Below are positions 17,927 through 24,802 of a stretch of DNA of 64,000 nucleotides, in pieces. Position 1 is the first letter of the stretch. Each line of letters begins with the position of its first letter. Both the position numbers and the translations under genes were made by a program. This stretch comes from 39-52-133 sp035531075. GTDB lineage: Bacteria; Pseudomonadota; Gammaproteobacteria; Burkholderiales; Gallionellaceae. The notes under the pieces are model-generated. The model was given only the letters and a program-made list of their open reading frames with translations. It searched no databases and had not been told where the DNA came from. The stretch covers positions 1 to 64,000 of the forward strand of contig DATKTO010000020.1 of NCBI GenBank assembly GCA_035531075.1. The letters are read 5' to 3'.

Positions 17927-19474
17927 ATGAGCAGCCAATCAGCAGACAAACTAATCGACCACGAAATGCTGTTCCGTCAGCCGGAATACACCTCGATGTT
18001 CGAGAACAAACAAAAGAACTTCGAATACAAGCACCCTGAAGAAAAGGTCATCGAGATCATCGAGTGGACCAAGACCAGGGAATATCAGGAAAAGAACTTC
18101 GCCCGCGAAGCGCTGACTGTTAATCCGGCCAAAGCCTGCCAGCCGCTGGGCGCTGTGTTCGCCGCGGTCGGTTTTGCCAAAACCCTGCCCTTCGTGCACG
18201 GTTCGCAAGGCTGTGTTGCCTACTACCGTTCGCACTTCTCGCGTCACTTCAAGGAGCCGACCTCCTGTGTCTCCTCCTCGATGACGGAAGACGCAGCGGT
18301 ATTCGGCGGACTCAACAACATGGTCGATGGCCTGGCCAACGCGCACGCCATGTACAAGCCCGAGATGATCGCCGTTTCCACCACCTGCATGGCCGAGGTG
18401 ATCGGTGACGATCTGGACAGCTTCATCAAAACGGCCAAGAGCAAAGGCAGCCTGCCCGAAGATTTCGATGTGCCGTTTGCCCATACACCCGCCTTCGTCG
18501 GCAGCCACGTCACCGGCTACGACAATGCACTGAAAGGCATCGTCGAACACTTCTGGGAAAAGGAAGGCGCGCGCAAACCGGTTGCAGCAAAAATCAACTT
18601 CATTGGCGGCTTCGACGGCTACACCACCGGCAATCTGCGTGAAATCAAGCGCCTGCTCGGGCTGATGAAAGCCGATTACACTATCCTCGGCGATACTTCC
18701 GATATCTGGGATACACCGACCGACGGCGAATTCCGCATGTACGATGGCGGCACCACCAAGGAAGAAGTGAAGAGCGCATACAACGCCTCTGCCACCATTT
18801 CTTTCCAGGAGTACTGCACAGAAAAGACGCTCAAGTACATCGCCAGCAAAGGGCAGGAAACCGTGGCGCTCAACCACCCGGTAGGCGTGACCGGCACTGA
18901 CAAATTCCTGATGGAAGTGTCGCGCCTGACCGGCAAGCCGATTCCCGATGCGCTGGCAAAAGAGCGCGGCCGTCTGGTGGATGCGATCGCCGACTCGCAG
19001 GCGCTGCTGCACGGCAAGAAATTTGCGCTGTACGGCGACCCTGACCTGATGCTGGGCCTCACCCAGTTCCTGCTGGAGCTGGGTGCAGAACCCACCACCG
19101 TGCTGTCGACCAACGGCGACGACAAGTGGGCCGCCAAGGTGCAAGCCCTGTTCGATGCCAGTCCGTTCGGCAAAGGCTGCAAGGTTTATCCGAAGAAAGA
19201 CATGTGGCATCTGCGTTCGCTGCTGTTCACCGAGCCGGTGGACTACCTGATCGGCAACACCCACGGCAAGTACCTGGAGCGTGACTGCAATGTGCCGCTG
19301 ATCCGCCTCGGCTTCCCGATCTTCGACCGTCACCATTACCACCGCTTCCCGATCTGGGGTTACGAGGGTGCACTGCGTGTGCTGGTGATGATCCTCGACG
19401 AGATCTTCGAGCGTCTGGACCAAAGCACCATCATCACGGCCAAAACCGACATCAGCTACGACATCGTGCGCTGA
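17927..19474 (+). CDS. nifK: Nitrogenase MoFe protein beta subunit NifK
   Basis: A 515-aa beta chain of Mo-nitrogenase forming the alpha2-beta2 tetramer with NifD. The P-cluster cysteines are in KACQPLGAV, GSQGCVAYYRSHF and STTCMAEVIGDD. The N-terminal extension (YTSMFENKQKNFEYKHPEEK) that wraps around NifD is present. I place the start at ATG 17927 after a GGAG site; a TTG four codons earlier is not needed. It is the last gene before a rho-independent terminator, so the ferredoxin and DUF4202 genes beyond are probably expressed at lower level by read-through. Confidence 0.98.
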   Translation: MSSQSADKLIDHEMLFRQPEYTSMFENKQKNFEYKHPEEKVIEIIEWTKTREYQEKNFAREALTVNPAKACQPLGAVFAAVGFAKTLPFVHGSQGCVAYYRSHFSRHFKEPTSCVSSSMTEDAAVFGGLNNMVDGLANAHAMYKPEMIAVSTTCMAEVIGDDLDSFIKTAKSKGSLPEDFDVPFAHTPAFVGSHVTGYDNALKGIVEHFWEKEGARKPVAAKINFIGGFDGYTTGNLREIKRLLGLMKADYTILGDTSDIWDTPTDGEFRMYDGGTTKEEVKSAYNASATISFQEYCTEKTLKYIASKGQETVALNHPVGVTGTDKFLMEVSRLTGKPIPDALAKERGRLVDAIADSQALLHGKKFALYGDPDLMLGLTQFLLELGAEPTTVLSTNGDDKWAAKVQALFDASPFGKGCKVYPKKDMWHLRSLLFTEPVDYLIGNTHGKYLERDCNVPLIRLGFPIFDRHHYHRFPIWGYEGALRVLVMILDEIFERLDQSTIITAKTDISYDIVR

Positions 19475-19488
19475 TGCAGAAACAGAAA

Positions 19489-19512
19489 GGGCGGGCAACC
19501 GCCCTTTTTTTT
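19489..19512 (+). terminator. Rho-independent terminator after nifK
   Basis: GGGCGG (19489-19494), a GCAA loop and CCGCCC (19499-19504) are followed by eight T residues. It lies just after the nifK stop and before the ferredoxin gene, a good place for partial termination of the nifHDK transcript. Confidence 0.85.
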
Positions 19513-19539
19513 CAATCAAACCCATACACAGGAGCCATC

Positions 19540-19887
19540 ATGGCCAATGTTACTTTTACCTCCCCCAAACTAAAGAGGGACATCACAGTCTATGCAACCG
19601 CAGGCGACTGCAGCACCCTGCTCAGCGTGGCCAGAGAACACAATATACCGCTGGATTTTGAATGCGAAAACGGCGAATGCGGCTCCTGTGCCGTACAAGT
19701 CAGCGTGCTGGAAAACAAGCAACCGCTGGGCATCAACCTCACCGAGAAAGAAAAGACCGTGCTCAAGCTCTCCAGCAAGATCAGTAAAGACCAGATCGCC
19801 GCAGCAGAAACCAAAGACATCCCGCCGCCCTGGCGTCTGGCCTGCCAGTTCATCGTGCGCAACGAAGATGTGCTGGTTAGATTTTAA
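19540..19887 (+). CDS. Shethna protein II (FeSII)-like [2Fe-2S] ferredoxin
   Basis: A 115-aa plant-type [2Fe-2S] ferredoxin with cluster ligands Cys42, Cys47, Cys50 (FECENGECGSC) and Cys102 (WRLACQFIV). The order of blocks, including STLLSVAREHNIPLDFEC, LTEKEKTVLK, the DIPPPWRLACQ segment and the EDVLVRF end, resembles the Azotobacter FeSII protein, which binds oxidised nitrogenase and shields it from oxygen. ATG 19540 has a CAGGAG site; the upstream frame contains the terminator. Position directly after nifHDK supports a nitrogenase-linked role. It could instead be an electron-carrier ferredoxin, but the length and C-terminal block favour FeSII. Confidence 0.8.
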   Translation: MANVTFTSPKLKRDITVYATAGDCSTLLSVAREHNIPLDFECENGECGSCAVQVSVLENKQPLGINLTEKEKTVLKLSSKISKDQIAAAETKDIPPPWRLACQFIVRNEDVLVRF

Positions 19888-19912
19888 ATAGTCTGGACAC
19901 AGGAATACCAAC

Positions 19913-20518
19913 ATGATTGCCGACACAGCACGATTCGAGACAACGATGGCAAAGTTTGACGAGGCCAATGCCGCCGATCCCAACCGGGAAATTTTCGAGG
20001 GCAGAGCCTATCCCAAGGAAATGCTCTATGCGCATCGCATGAGCAAAATGCTGGAAAAATTCGCGCCCGACGCTTCCGAAGTGGTACAGCTGGCAGCGCG
20101 CAGCCAGCACATTTGCCGCTGGAAAATTCCGCGTGACAATTATCCGATGGACATGAACGGCTACAAACGCTGGCGCACCACCCTGTATAAATTTCACGGC
20201 GACATCGCCGGCGACATCATGCGCGAACAGGGTTATGACGATGACATGATCATCAGGCTGCAAGCAATACTGCGCAAGGAAAAGCTCAAAACCAACCCTG
20301 AAACCCAATTACTGGAAGACGTGGTCGACCTGGTTTTCCTGCAACACTATCTGGACGATTTTGTGGGCAAATTCAGCCATTACAAAGAAGAGATTCTGCT
20401 CGGAATCCTGCGCAAAACCTGGAAAAAGATGTCCGAAAAAGGCCACGATGCCGCCTTAAAACTGGATTACACGCCGGAGATGCTGGCGGTGGTGCAGAAA
20501 GCGCTGGCTGGTGCATAA
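19913..20518 (+). CDS. DUF4202 family protein, nif-linked
   Basis: A 201-aa soluble, largely helical protein. The run RSQHICRWKIPRDNYPMDMN, then YKRWRTTLYKFH and the HYLDDF segment are typical of the DUF4202 family, sometimes mislabelled as glutamyl-tRNA synthetase. Conserved His, Asp and Glu residues (RSQHICRW, FLQHYLDDF, HYKEE) hint at an HD-like metal site, but this is an impression, not a match. It follows the FeSII-like ferredoxin by 25 bases and is the last gene of the nifHDK unit. Function unknown. Confidence 0.75.
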   Translation: MIADTARFETTMAKFDEANAADPNREIFEGRAYPKEMLYAHRMSKMLEKFAPDASEVVQLAARSQHICRWKIPRDNYPMDMNGYKRWRTTLYKFHGDIAGDIMREQGYDDDMIIRLQAILRKEKLKTNPETQLLEDVVDLVFLQHYLDDFVGKFSHYKEEILLGILRKTWKKMSEKGHDAALKLDYTPEMLAVVQKALAGA

Positions 20519-20582
20519 GCAGGCCCTGCACAATGGCCATAGATTAATTTAACATATTGATTGTATTAAATAATAAATAATA

Positions 20583-20662
20583 ACCAGCTAATGCTGGTGG
20601 GTTTGAATTGCGGACTGAAAGTCCGGATACGCGTCGACCCTGAGATTCGTAGCAAATTACGA
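20583..20662 (+). ncRNA. Candidate structured leader RNA: three hairpins before a small ORF
   Basis: Three perfect hairpins lie in tandem: ACCAGC/GCTGGT (20583-20588 with 20593-20598), CGGACT/AGTCCG (20611-20616 with 20620-20625) and TCGTA/TACGA (20647-20651 with 20658-20662). The third ends one base before the GGAG ribosome site of the 47-codon ORF at 20675. The arrangement resembles a cis-acting translational leader. It does not match a riboswitch class that I recognise, and no promoter is evident upstream. Confidence 0.4.
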
Positions 20663-20674
20663 GGAGAAAATTGA

Positions 20675-20818
20675 ATGACTCAAATTTCTTACTTTACGTT
20701 CAGAGGGACGCATGGCCGAAATGAAGACAGTCTGGAAGTCGGCCTTACCGGACTGTGGAGTTTTGCTGAAATAGCTGTCGGCTTGGGCTACCTGAACGTC
20801 AGCTTCTTACTTTTTTAA
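20675..20818 (+). CDS. Possible 47-aa hydrophobic small protein
   Basis: ATG 20675 is preceded by an ACGAGGAG ribosome site at good spacing and opens 47 codons ending at TAA 20818. The polar N-half (MTQISYFTFRGTHGRNEDSL) is followed by a hydrophobic C-half (GLWSFAEIAVGLGYLNVSFL) long enough for one membrane helix. It lies between DUF4202 and the TrpD-like gene in the same direction. I know no family for it. Part of the same DNA can fold (GGCCGA with TCGGCC), so it may be an RNA structure instead of a gene. Confidence 0.4.
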   Translation: MTQISYFTFRGTHGRNEDSLEVGLTGLWSFAEIAVGLGYLNVSFLLF

Positions 20819-20980
20819 GTTGCCACTTTGTGCTGGAAACGGACGCACCGGATATGCCACCGGCAAGTACAACGGCCAATCACAGCAAAATCCATTTTAA
20901 ACATGCGGCTATTGCGCTAATAGCACGCAAATAATTGGTAGAATTCACCCTTTTAACCTTGACGCCACGCTTAATCCACT
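20819..20980. other. Spacer before the TrpD-like gene
   Basis: This spacer shows no sigma-54 -24/-12 pair that meets the consensus and no open frame. The TrpD-like/Rieske pair therefore either has an unrecognised promoter or is read from upstream. Confidence 0.4.
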
Positions 20981-22093
20981 ATGAACGCTCCTCTCCCTGC
21001 CGATCCAAAATTGCTGATGCGCTCTATCATCCAGCGCATCGCCACCGGACCAGATCTGTCCAAAGACATCAGCCGAGCAGCAGCACATCTCGGTACCAAA
21101 GCGATTATTGAAAACCATATCGATCCAGTGCAGGTTGGCATTTTCTTTATCGCCCTGCGCATGAAACGCGAAACCATGGATGAAAATATCGGCGTGCTCG
21201 ACGCCGTGCTGGAAACCACAAAACGCGTTGTCGCTACAGTCGAGGAGGTGGTGGATATCGGCGACCCCTACGATGGTTACAACCGCAGCCTGCCCACCGC
21301 ACCCTTTCTCGGTCCCTTGCTGGCTGAGCTCGGCGTACACGTGGTGAGCCACGGGCTGGATCGCGTGGGGCCAAAATACGGCGTCACTGCACGCCACATA
21401 CTACAAGCAGCAGGTGTTCCGGTAGACCTGCTCCCGCAACAGGCTGCCGCACGACTTGACGACCCCGCGCTAGGCTGGACGTATATTGACCAGGCGCAAT
21501 CCAATCCCGGTTTGCATAATATGGTGGGATTGCGCGCGCAGATGATCAAACGCCAGGTGCTCACCACCGTTGAAGTGCTATCCAAACCCATTGCCGGCAA
21601 GAAGAAAACGCATTTCATCACCGGCTTTGTGCACAAGCCCTATCCGCCAATTTATGCTGAGCTTGCGCGCGTTGCCGGCTTTGATACTGCCTGCATCATT
21701 CGCGGCGTGGAGGGTGGTGTGGTGCCTTCCTTACGCCAAGCCGGGCGCTATTTCCAATATCAGGACATGGGACCCGAAAGCGAAGTGGCGATAGATCCCG
21801 TTACGCTCGGCATACAACAGGATGTGCGCGCCGTCCCCTTGCCGGGTTCTGTTGCGACTGCCGAAGGGGAAGATGAAATTGTTGCCGCAATCGATATTCA
21901 TGCCACCGCGCGTGCCGCCGCACAGGCAGGCATGCTCGCACTGCAAGGTAGTAAGGGTTCCTTCTATGATTCACTGGTGCTGAGTGGCGCCATCGTGCTG
22001 CATCACGTGGGCAAGGCTGCGAGTCTCAGCGAGGCCGCCGATAAAATTCGCGCAGTGCTTGATTCCGGCCGCGCCGCAAAAAGGGTGGCCTGA
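20981..22093 (+). CDS. Anthranilate phosphoribosyltransferase-like protein (TrpD2/YbiB type), nif-linked
   Basis: A 370-aa protein of the glycosyltransferase family 3 fold shared by TrpD and thymidine phosphorylase. The helical N-domain (LMRSIIQRIATGPDLSKDIS) is followed by DIGDPYDGYNRSLPTAPFLGPLLAELG, where true TrpD has a glycine-rich PRPP loop. The canonical GTGGD pattern is not seen, so anthranilate activity is doubtful. YbiB-type relatives bind nucleic acid. Its stop overlaps the Rieske gene start (TGATG), so the two are coupled. Location inside the nif island suggests a nitrogen-fixation accessory role that is not known. Confidence 0.7.
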   Translation: MNAPLPADPKLLMRSIIQRIATGPDLSKDISRAAAHLGTKAIIENHIDPVQVGIFFIALRMKRETMDENIGVLDAVLETTKRVVATVEEVVDIGDPYDGYNRSLPTAPFLGPLLAELGVHVVSHGLDRVGPKYGVTARHILQAAGVPVDLLPQQAAARLDDPALGWTYIDQAQSNPGLHNMVGLRAQMIKRQVLTTVEVLSKPIAGKKKTHFITGFVHKPYPPIYAELARVAGFDTACIIRGVEGGVVPSLRQAGRYFQYQDMGPESEVAIDPVTLGIQQDVRAVPLPGSVATAEGEDEIVAAIDIHATARAAAQAGMLALQGSKGSFYDSLVLSGAIVLHHVGKAASLSEAADKIRAVLDSGRAAKRVA

Positions 22094-22404
22094 TGCGTGA
22101 ATTTATTGCGGTTGCCGCTGCCGACGAACTCAAACCGGCACAGATGAAGCGTGTGCTCGTGGACGGCAAAAAGCTCTTGCTGTGCAACTCCCAGGGAACA
22201 TTGTATTGCGTGGATGAAATGTGCAGCCATGAAGATTATTCACTGTATCTGGGCTGCATCAAGGATGGCAAAATCAAGTGCTCGCTGCACGGCAGCTATT
22301 TCGACCTCACCACCGGCCAGCCGACTTGCGAACCAGCTGAAACACCGATACGCAGATATCCGGTGAAAGTTGAAAATGGGCAGATATGGGTGTTGGCGCA
22401 ATAA
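22093..22404 (+). CDS. Rieske-type [2Fe-2S] ferredoxin
   Basis: A 103-aa single-domain Rieske protein. The cluster motif is CSHEDYSLYLGCIKDGKIKC followed by SLHGS, so the ligands are CxH and CxxH. Such small Rieske ferredoxins pass electrons at moderate potential to oxygenases or other enzymes. No oxygenase lies nearby; the coupled upstream gene is a TrpD-like protein, suggesting the pair acts together. The start codon overlaps the TGA of that gene. It is the last gene before the convergent draG. Confidence 0.85.
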   Translation: MREFIAVAAADELKPAQMKRVLVDGKKLLLCNSQGTLYCVDEMCSHEDYSLYLGCIKDGKIKCSLHGSYFDLTTGQPTCEPAETPIRRYPVKVENGQIWVLAQ

Positions 22405-22500
22405 TAAAAATAGCCAAATGAACTAAATGGGTCAAAATTAGAGCTTCGCGAACATCTGCTTTCGGGCAGCGTAAATTCGATATGAACCGTCTTTTTTTGG

Positions 22501-22542
22501 GCGGCGGGTTCAATAGCTTCATCGACCAGTTGAACCCGCCGC
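22501..22542. repeat. Perfect 13-bp inverted repeat after draG
   Basis: The 13 bases at 22501-22513 (beginning GCGGCGGG) pair perfectly with 22530-22542, with a 16-base loop, one base after the draG stop. It sits between convergent genes and may act in termination or mRNA end protection, although a T-run follows on neither strand (a T-run precedes it on the plus strand). Confidence 0.5.
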
Positions 22543-22543
22543 A

Positions 22544-23431
22544 CTAACCGGACGCCCCAGCCAACCGCAGCAACTCCCCCACCTGCTGCTCAATCTCGCT
22601 AAGGACATGCAGCTCCAGTTTTTCCAGCCAGCGTTCGGGTATCGCCTCCGCGCCATACAGGGCGCCTCCCAGCATGCCGGCGATGGCGCCGGTGGTGTCG
22701 GCATCTTCGCCGCAGTTCACCGTTTCCACCACCAGGCTTTCGAAAGAATCGGTGCTGAACAAGTGATACAGCACAGTCTGCAGGGTGTCCACGATGTAGG
22801 CGGAGGCGCGTTTTGGATAGGGCTCAAACTGGAATTCCGGAAAGTCGTGCAGCAGTTCTTTCACCACCGCGCGACATTCCCTGAGCTTGCCGCCGCCGAG
22901 TATCACGCGCAACAGACGGCCCAAGGCGAGCGTCGCCGCGTCCGACAGCGGATGGTGGTGGGTGAAGTGGCATTGCACCAGGGTGTGCTCGACAAAAGTC
23001 TGCTCGTCATGCAGCGTGAACAGCACCAGCGGCAGGTTGCGCATGGCGGCGCCGTTGCCCGCATCGCCATTATTTGGCGGGCCGCTCAGGCTGCCGTCCA
23101 GCATGTAGCGCTGGATGCCGCGGCGGCAGGTGTTGCCAATATCCACCGGGCGTGACTTCAGCCAGGCAACGTAGGAATCGGCCACCGCCTTTGCGTTCCA
23201 GCCGCCCGCTGTCACTAGCGCGCGGCCTAGCGCCAGTGACATCTCGGTGTCGTCGGTCACCCTGCCCGCTTTCAGCTTGAGCCAGCCACCGCCGATGATG
23301 TCCCGGTGCACGCCGTACTGGTAGCGTATTTCGCGCGGCAGCATGAACTCGACTGTTGCCCCCAGCGCGTCGCCCACGGCGAGGCCGAGATAGGCGCCGA
23401 GTGCTCGCTGATGCAGTTTTTCCCTGTCCAT
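22544..23431 (-). CDS. draG: ADP-ribosyl-[dinitrogen reductase] glycohydrolase DraG
   Basis: A 295-aa ADP-ribosylglycohydrolase that removes ADP-ribose from NifH and so reactivates nitrogenase. The fold signature GLAVGDALGATVEF, the metal-binding GRVTDDTEM and the C-terminal VNCGEDADTTGAIAGMLGGALYG carry the aspartates for the dimanganese site. ATG 23431 has a CAGGAGAC site. It lies downstream of draT on the same strand, 133 bases apart, with a repeat in the gap. Together they respond to ammonium or energy loss in organisms where they are known. Confidence 0.95.
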   Translation of the reverse strand: MDREKLHQRALGAYLGLAVGDALGATVEFMLPREIRYQYGVHRDIIGGGWLKLKAGRVTDDTEMSLALGRALVTAGGWNAKAVADSYVAWLKSRPVDIGNTCRRGIQRYMLDGSLSGPPNNGDAGNGAAMRNLPLVLFTLHDEQTFVEHTLVQCHFTHHHPLSDAATLALGRLLRVILGGGKLRECRAVVKELLHDFPEFQFEPYPKRASAYIVDTLQTVLYHLFSTDSFESLVVETVNCGEDADTTGAIAGMLGGALYGAEAIPERWLEKLELHVLSEIEQQVGELLRLAGASG

Positions 23432-23514
23432 ATAGTCTCCTGGTATGCAGTATGCAGGTGGGTTAGGTGCGCCTTTGCTCCGTAACCCAACCTACCTTAT
23501 GGTTATATTCGGCT

Positions 23515-23547
23515 CCGTTCATGCTTCGACAGGCTCAGCACGAACGG
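23515..23547. repeat. Dispersed palindromic repeat, family B (draG-draT gap)
   Basis: An imperfect palindrome starting CCGTTCATGCTTCGACAGG and ending CACGAACGG. Related units lie in the fixA-fixB gap at 34915-34984. This type, built on CCGTTCGTGCTGAGC-like arms, is a common intergenic REP-like repeat in proteobacteria. Confidence 0.65.
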
Positions 23548-23564
23548 GCTTTTAAAGCCTGGAC

Positions 23565-24371
23565 TTAAAAATACGACATGCCCACACGGTAATCGCCGCC
23601 GATGACCAGGTATTCCGCCTCGCCCCGCAACAGACAGGGAGAACGCAGCTCGTTGAAGAAGAGGATCTTGACCACGGGCACCTCGACCTCGATGATGGTG
23701 TCGCCAAACTCGTCGGCGATCTCGCGCTGTGCGGTGAACGACACCAGGTTGTTCAGATGCACGATGGCGCTGCGCGCATCGAGCTGTTGCACCAGTTGCT
23801 GTTCGCGCACATCGTTGGTGCCGCGATACAGCGTGATATGTTTTCTGCCCACCGCGACGAAGCGCGCCAGCACCCACTGGCTGAATTCATACAACACGTC
23901 CAGCTGCGAGTGAATGTTGTTATTGTTGAAGCGGGTGGACATCTTCTGCTCAACATACACCAGCCACTCCGGCGAATTGAAACGGCGTATCGGCGCGCGG
24001 TGAAAGGTGGGGAACAGGCCGAAGCGGCTTTCCACCCAGCCTTTCAGCACCGCACCTGCAGGGCTGTTGGAATCGAAACCCCAGTCCTTGAGCAGGCGCA
24101 GATAGCTGGCGCGAAAGCGCCGCGCACCAACATGCTGGCCGCTCAATTTGAACAGCCTGTCCATATATTCCTGAAATATCTGTCGCGCCTTTTCCAGGCT
24201 GCCGCACAAGCTCAGTTCATCAAACAGATCGGCATGCGATTCGCGCACCCCGCGTATTGACAGCGCGATCGGAAACTCATTGAAGCTGGCGCTCGCCAGC
24301 AAACCGGTCGGCACGCCTACCAGGTTGCTGCTGTGGGTGCCGGTGGCAATGGATAGGTGTGCGTCGCTCAT
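23565..24371 (-). CDS. draT: NAD+-dinitrogen-reductase ADP-D-ribosyltransferase DraT
   Basis: A 268-aa mono-ADP-ribosyltransferase that inactivates NifH by modifying the arginine beside its iron-sulfur cluster. Characteristic blocks are TGLLASASFNEFPIALSIRGVRESHADLF, GWVESRFGLFPTFHR, HITLYRGTNDV and the EAEYLVIGGDYRVG end. ATG 24371 begins MSDAHLS; the open frame runs on to 24560, but that part translates a REP repeat and is not coding. It is divergent from nifE. No sigma-54 element was seen for it. Confidence 0.93.
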   Translation of the reverse strand: MSDAHLSIATGTHSSNLVGVPTGLLASASFNEFPIALSIRGVRESHADLFDELSLCGSLEKARQIFQEYMDRLFKLSGQHVGARRFRASYLRLLKDWGFDSNSPAGAVLKGWVESRFGLFPTFHRAPIRRFNSPEWLVYVEQKMSTRFNNNNIHSQLDVLYEFSQWVLARFVAVGRKHITLYRGTNDVREQQLVQQLDARSAIVHLNNLVSFTAQREIADEFGDTIIEVEVPVVKILFFNELRSPCLLRGEAEYLVIGGDYRVGMSYF

Positions 24372-24475
24372 TAATCTGTGCTGTTTTCTGGGTTCACTCC
24401 CAGTACAAAGCAATAAGCGTTCCTCCTGCATTAGCGGGATGAAAATGGCTTGATATCGTGAGTTTCCCTCTGCAT

Positions 24476-24503
24476 CGTCATTCCCGCGTAGGCGGGAATC
24501 CAG
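24476..24503 (+). repeat. Dispersed repeat, family A, copy 1
   Basis: A 28-base unit starting CGTCATTCCCGCGTAGG, with an internal GCG-rich palindrome; a widespread intergenic repeat of the REP type. The exact reverse complement is at 24569-24596, so the two can fold as one long stem in the draT-nifE interval. Confidence 0.75.
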
Positions 24504-24568
24504 CAAAAATATCCCGCGAAGCGGACAAGGCTGGGAGGTTTCCCCTGCGCGGGGAAGCATTAAAAGAA

Positions 24569-24596
24569 CTGGATTCCCGCCTACGCGGGAATGACG
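24569..24596 (-). repeat. Dispersed repeat, family A, copy 2 (inverted)
   Basis: The exact reverse complement of the unit at 24476-24503, separated by 65 bases that contain a further short hairpin (near 24541-24556). The pair forms a BIME-like module just upstream of the NifA site of nifE. Confidence 0.75.
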
Positions 24597-24637
24597 GGCT
24601 CAATGACGTGTCGGCGATGTACACGATGTGTAGGGTT

Positions 24638-24653
24638 TGTAAGCTTTGCTACA
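24638..24653 (+). promoter_or_regulatory. NifA upstream activator site for nifE
   Basis: TGTAAGCTTTGCTACA is an exact TGT-N10-ACA match, 77 bases upstream of the nifE -24 element. Confidence 0.85.
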
Positions 24654-24700
24654 TCGGACGATTGCACACGTCCTCCACTCATAAAATAAATATTAAATAT

Positions 24701-24713
24701 AATCAATATATTA
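24701..24713 (+). promoter_or_regulatory. IHF site between UAS and nifE promoter
   Basis: AATCAATATATTA matches WATCAANNNNTTR without a mismatch and lies midway between the NifA site and the -24 element in AT-rich DNA, the usual place for IHF bending. Confidence 0.6.
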
Positions 24714-24729
24714 CAATAATTAAATGACT

Positions 24730-24745
24730 TGGCATGATGTTTGCT
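24730..24745 (+). promoter_or_regulatory. Sigma-54 promoter of the nifEN operon
   Basis: TGGCATGATGTTTGCT fits the -24/-12 consensus, with GG at 24731-24732 and GC at 24743-24744. It overlaps the first codon of the longest nifE frame, which rules out that upstream start. Confidence 0.88.
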
Positions 24746-24802
24746 GAATTACCAGCGTGGCAAGTCTGCATTTCGCGGATAGCCGAACGGGGAAGCGCTG
24801 CG

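Noticed and set aside
17951..19525. 524-codon minus-strand frame opposite nifK
   Set aside because: It is a GC-driven antisense shadow; nifK on the plus strand is unambiguous.
20595..20611. Possible sigma-54 promoter before the small ORF
   Set aside because: GG and GC are one base too close and the TGGCAC element is not matched.
22501..22542. Classical terminator of draG
   Set aside because: The stem is strong but no T-run follows on the draG strand, so it is listed only as an inverted repeat.
24372..24560. N-terminal extension of draT
   Set aside because: It translates the family A repeat and intergenic DNA; DraT homologues start at 24371.
24476..24596. Possible CRISPR-like repeats near draT
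   Set aside because: There are only two copies in inverted orientation, with no regular spacers or cas genes; they are REP-type repeats.
24734..24802. Longer N-terminus of nifE
   Set aside because: These codons overlap the sigma-54 promoter and precede the expected transcript start; homologues begin at the internal ATG.
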